NCBI RefSeq assembly: GCF_038433205.1
Contig: NZ_JBCDNA010000003.1
Span: 620,001 to 684,000 of the forward strand
Source of the DNA: Lutimonas vermicola
GTDB lineage: Bacteria; Bacteroidota; Bacteroidia; Flavobacteriales; Flavobacteriaceae
Length of the DNA stretch: 64,000 bases
Reading direction: 5' to 3'
Of this stretch, positions 63,731-64,000 are shown piece by piece. The stretch's first letter is position 1. Every line of letters starts with the position of its first letter. The position numbers and the translations under genes are program-made. A model generated the notes under the pieces. It had not been told where the DNA came from. It was given only the letters and a program-made list of their open reading frames with translations, and did not search any database.

Positions 63731-64000
63731 TTAGTACTCCAAACGCATCAATTCTCGAACTGTTTTTATGAAAACCTAAGTGAATTCTATAATCTTAAAC
63801 TATTGTTGGCAAGTGAAAGGGTTTTTATAAATGAGTCTGAATCAACCATTTTAACTGATAATCCAAAGAATAAGAATACACCATTAGAGAATTAAACCAG
63901 ATTATAGTAGTTATTATCTGCATTGTAAAAAACACATTAGACAGAAATAGCTAATGAACACAACATTAATTAGCGCATTTTTATTCGTCTAAAAATCGAT
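63731..64000. other. Window end without supported gene
   Basis: These 270 nt are A+T rich with stops in all frames. I see no gene, RNA or repeat. Confidence 0.5.

Noticed and set aside
1..64000. tRNA, rRNA or tmRNA genes
   Set aside because: No cloverleaf or ribosomal signature was recognised in any gap on either strand; a covariance search would be needed to be certain.

Overview
The window looks like a chromosomal piece of a marine-type flavobacterium (phylum Bacteroidota). Supporting signs are low G+C, two very large secreted proteins ending in type IX secretion (T9SS) sorting domains, MBG and Ig-like repeats, lipoproteins, and several promoter-like sites of the Bacteroidota TAnnTTTG type. 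No tRNA, rRNA, CRISPR array or complete insertion sequence was seen.

Positions 1-18839 are the downstream part of an exopolysaccharide or capsule locus, all on the + strand with genes touching or overlapping. It holds the tail of an ATP-grasp ligase, seven glycosyltransferases (five or six GT4-like, one GT2, one WecG/TagA type), three NodB-type polysaccharide deacetylases, a CapK/PaaK-like adenylate-forming enzyme, two GNAT proteins, a FemAB-like aminoacyl/acyltransferase, a two-domain dehydrogenase and an alpha/alpha-barrel protein. Two acetyltransferase genes in it appear decayed (8854-9138 and 11450-11668). No flippase or polymerase is visible; they presumably lie upstream of the window. 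The Wzc-like tyrosine autokinase (19242-21614) follows as a separate unit with its own promoter and a structured leader. A 4 kb adhesin-like T9SS protein lies on the opposite strand (21750-25670). A second copy of the wzc leader element lies upstream of that gene, in the same sense relative to it. A VanZ-like gene closes the region.

Positions 27071-48964 are mostly housekeeping and metabolic genes on both strands: a double-SDR protein, a DUF2797 protein, purK, greA, a HIT hydrolase, an orphan histidine kinase, a flavin reductase, a DUF3127 protein, aat, a MazG-like hydrolase, aroA, a MscS channel, and an AraC regulator divergent from a PhyH dioxygenase / SSS symporter / SDR operon. A small repeat element with perfect 23-bp terminal inverted repeats lies at 33933-34430. 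A repeat-rich gap lies at 37801-38464.

Positions 47198-56806 are the most unusual part. They hold a flavoprotein fused to a CRP-like cyclic-nucleotide-binding domain, a 1620-residue subtilase-like T9SS protein carrying eight copies of the heptapeptide NEFR(A/P)LI inside its MBG region, a TPR-membrane-class III adenylate cyclase, and an HD-domain phosphohydrolase. Together these could form a local cAMP synthesis, breakdown and response module. The last part (57190-64000) has an SDR, a membrane protein, a lipoprotein paired with a radical SAM enzyme, a frameshifted small secreted protein and an exported AhpD-like protein.

All calls come from reading the sequence and recalling family motifs; no database search was run.
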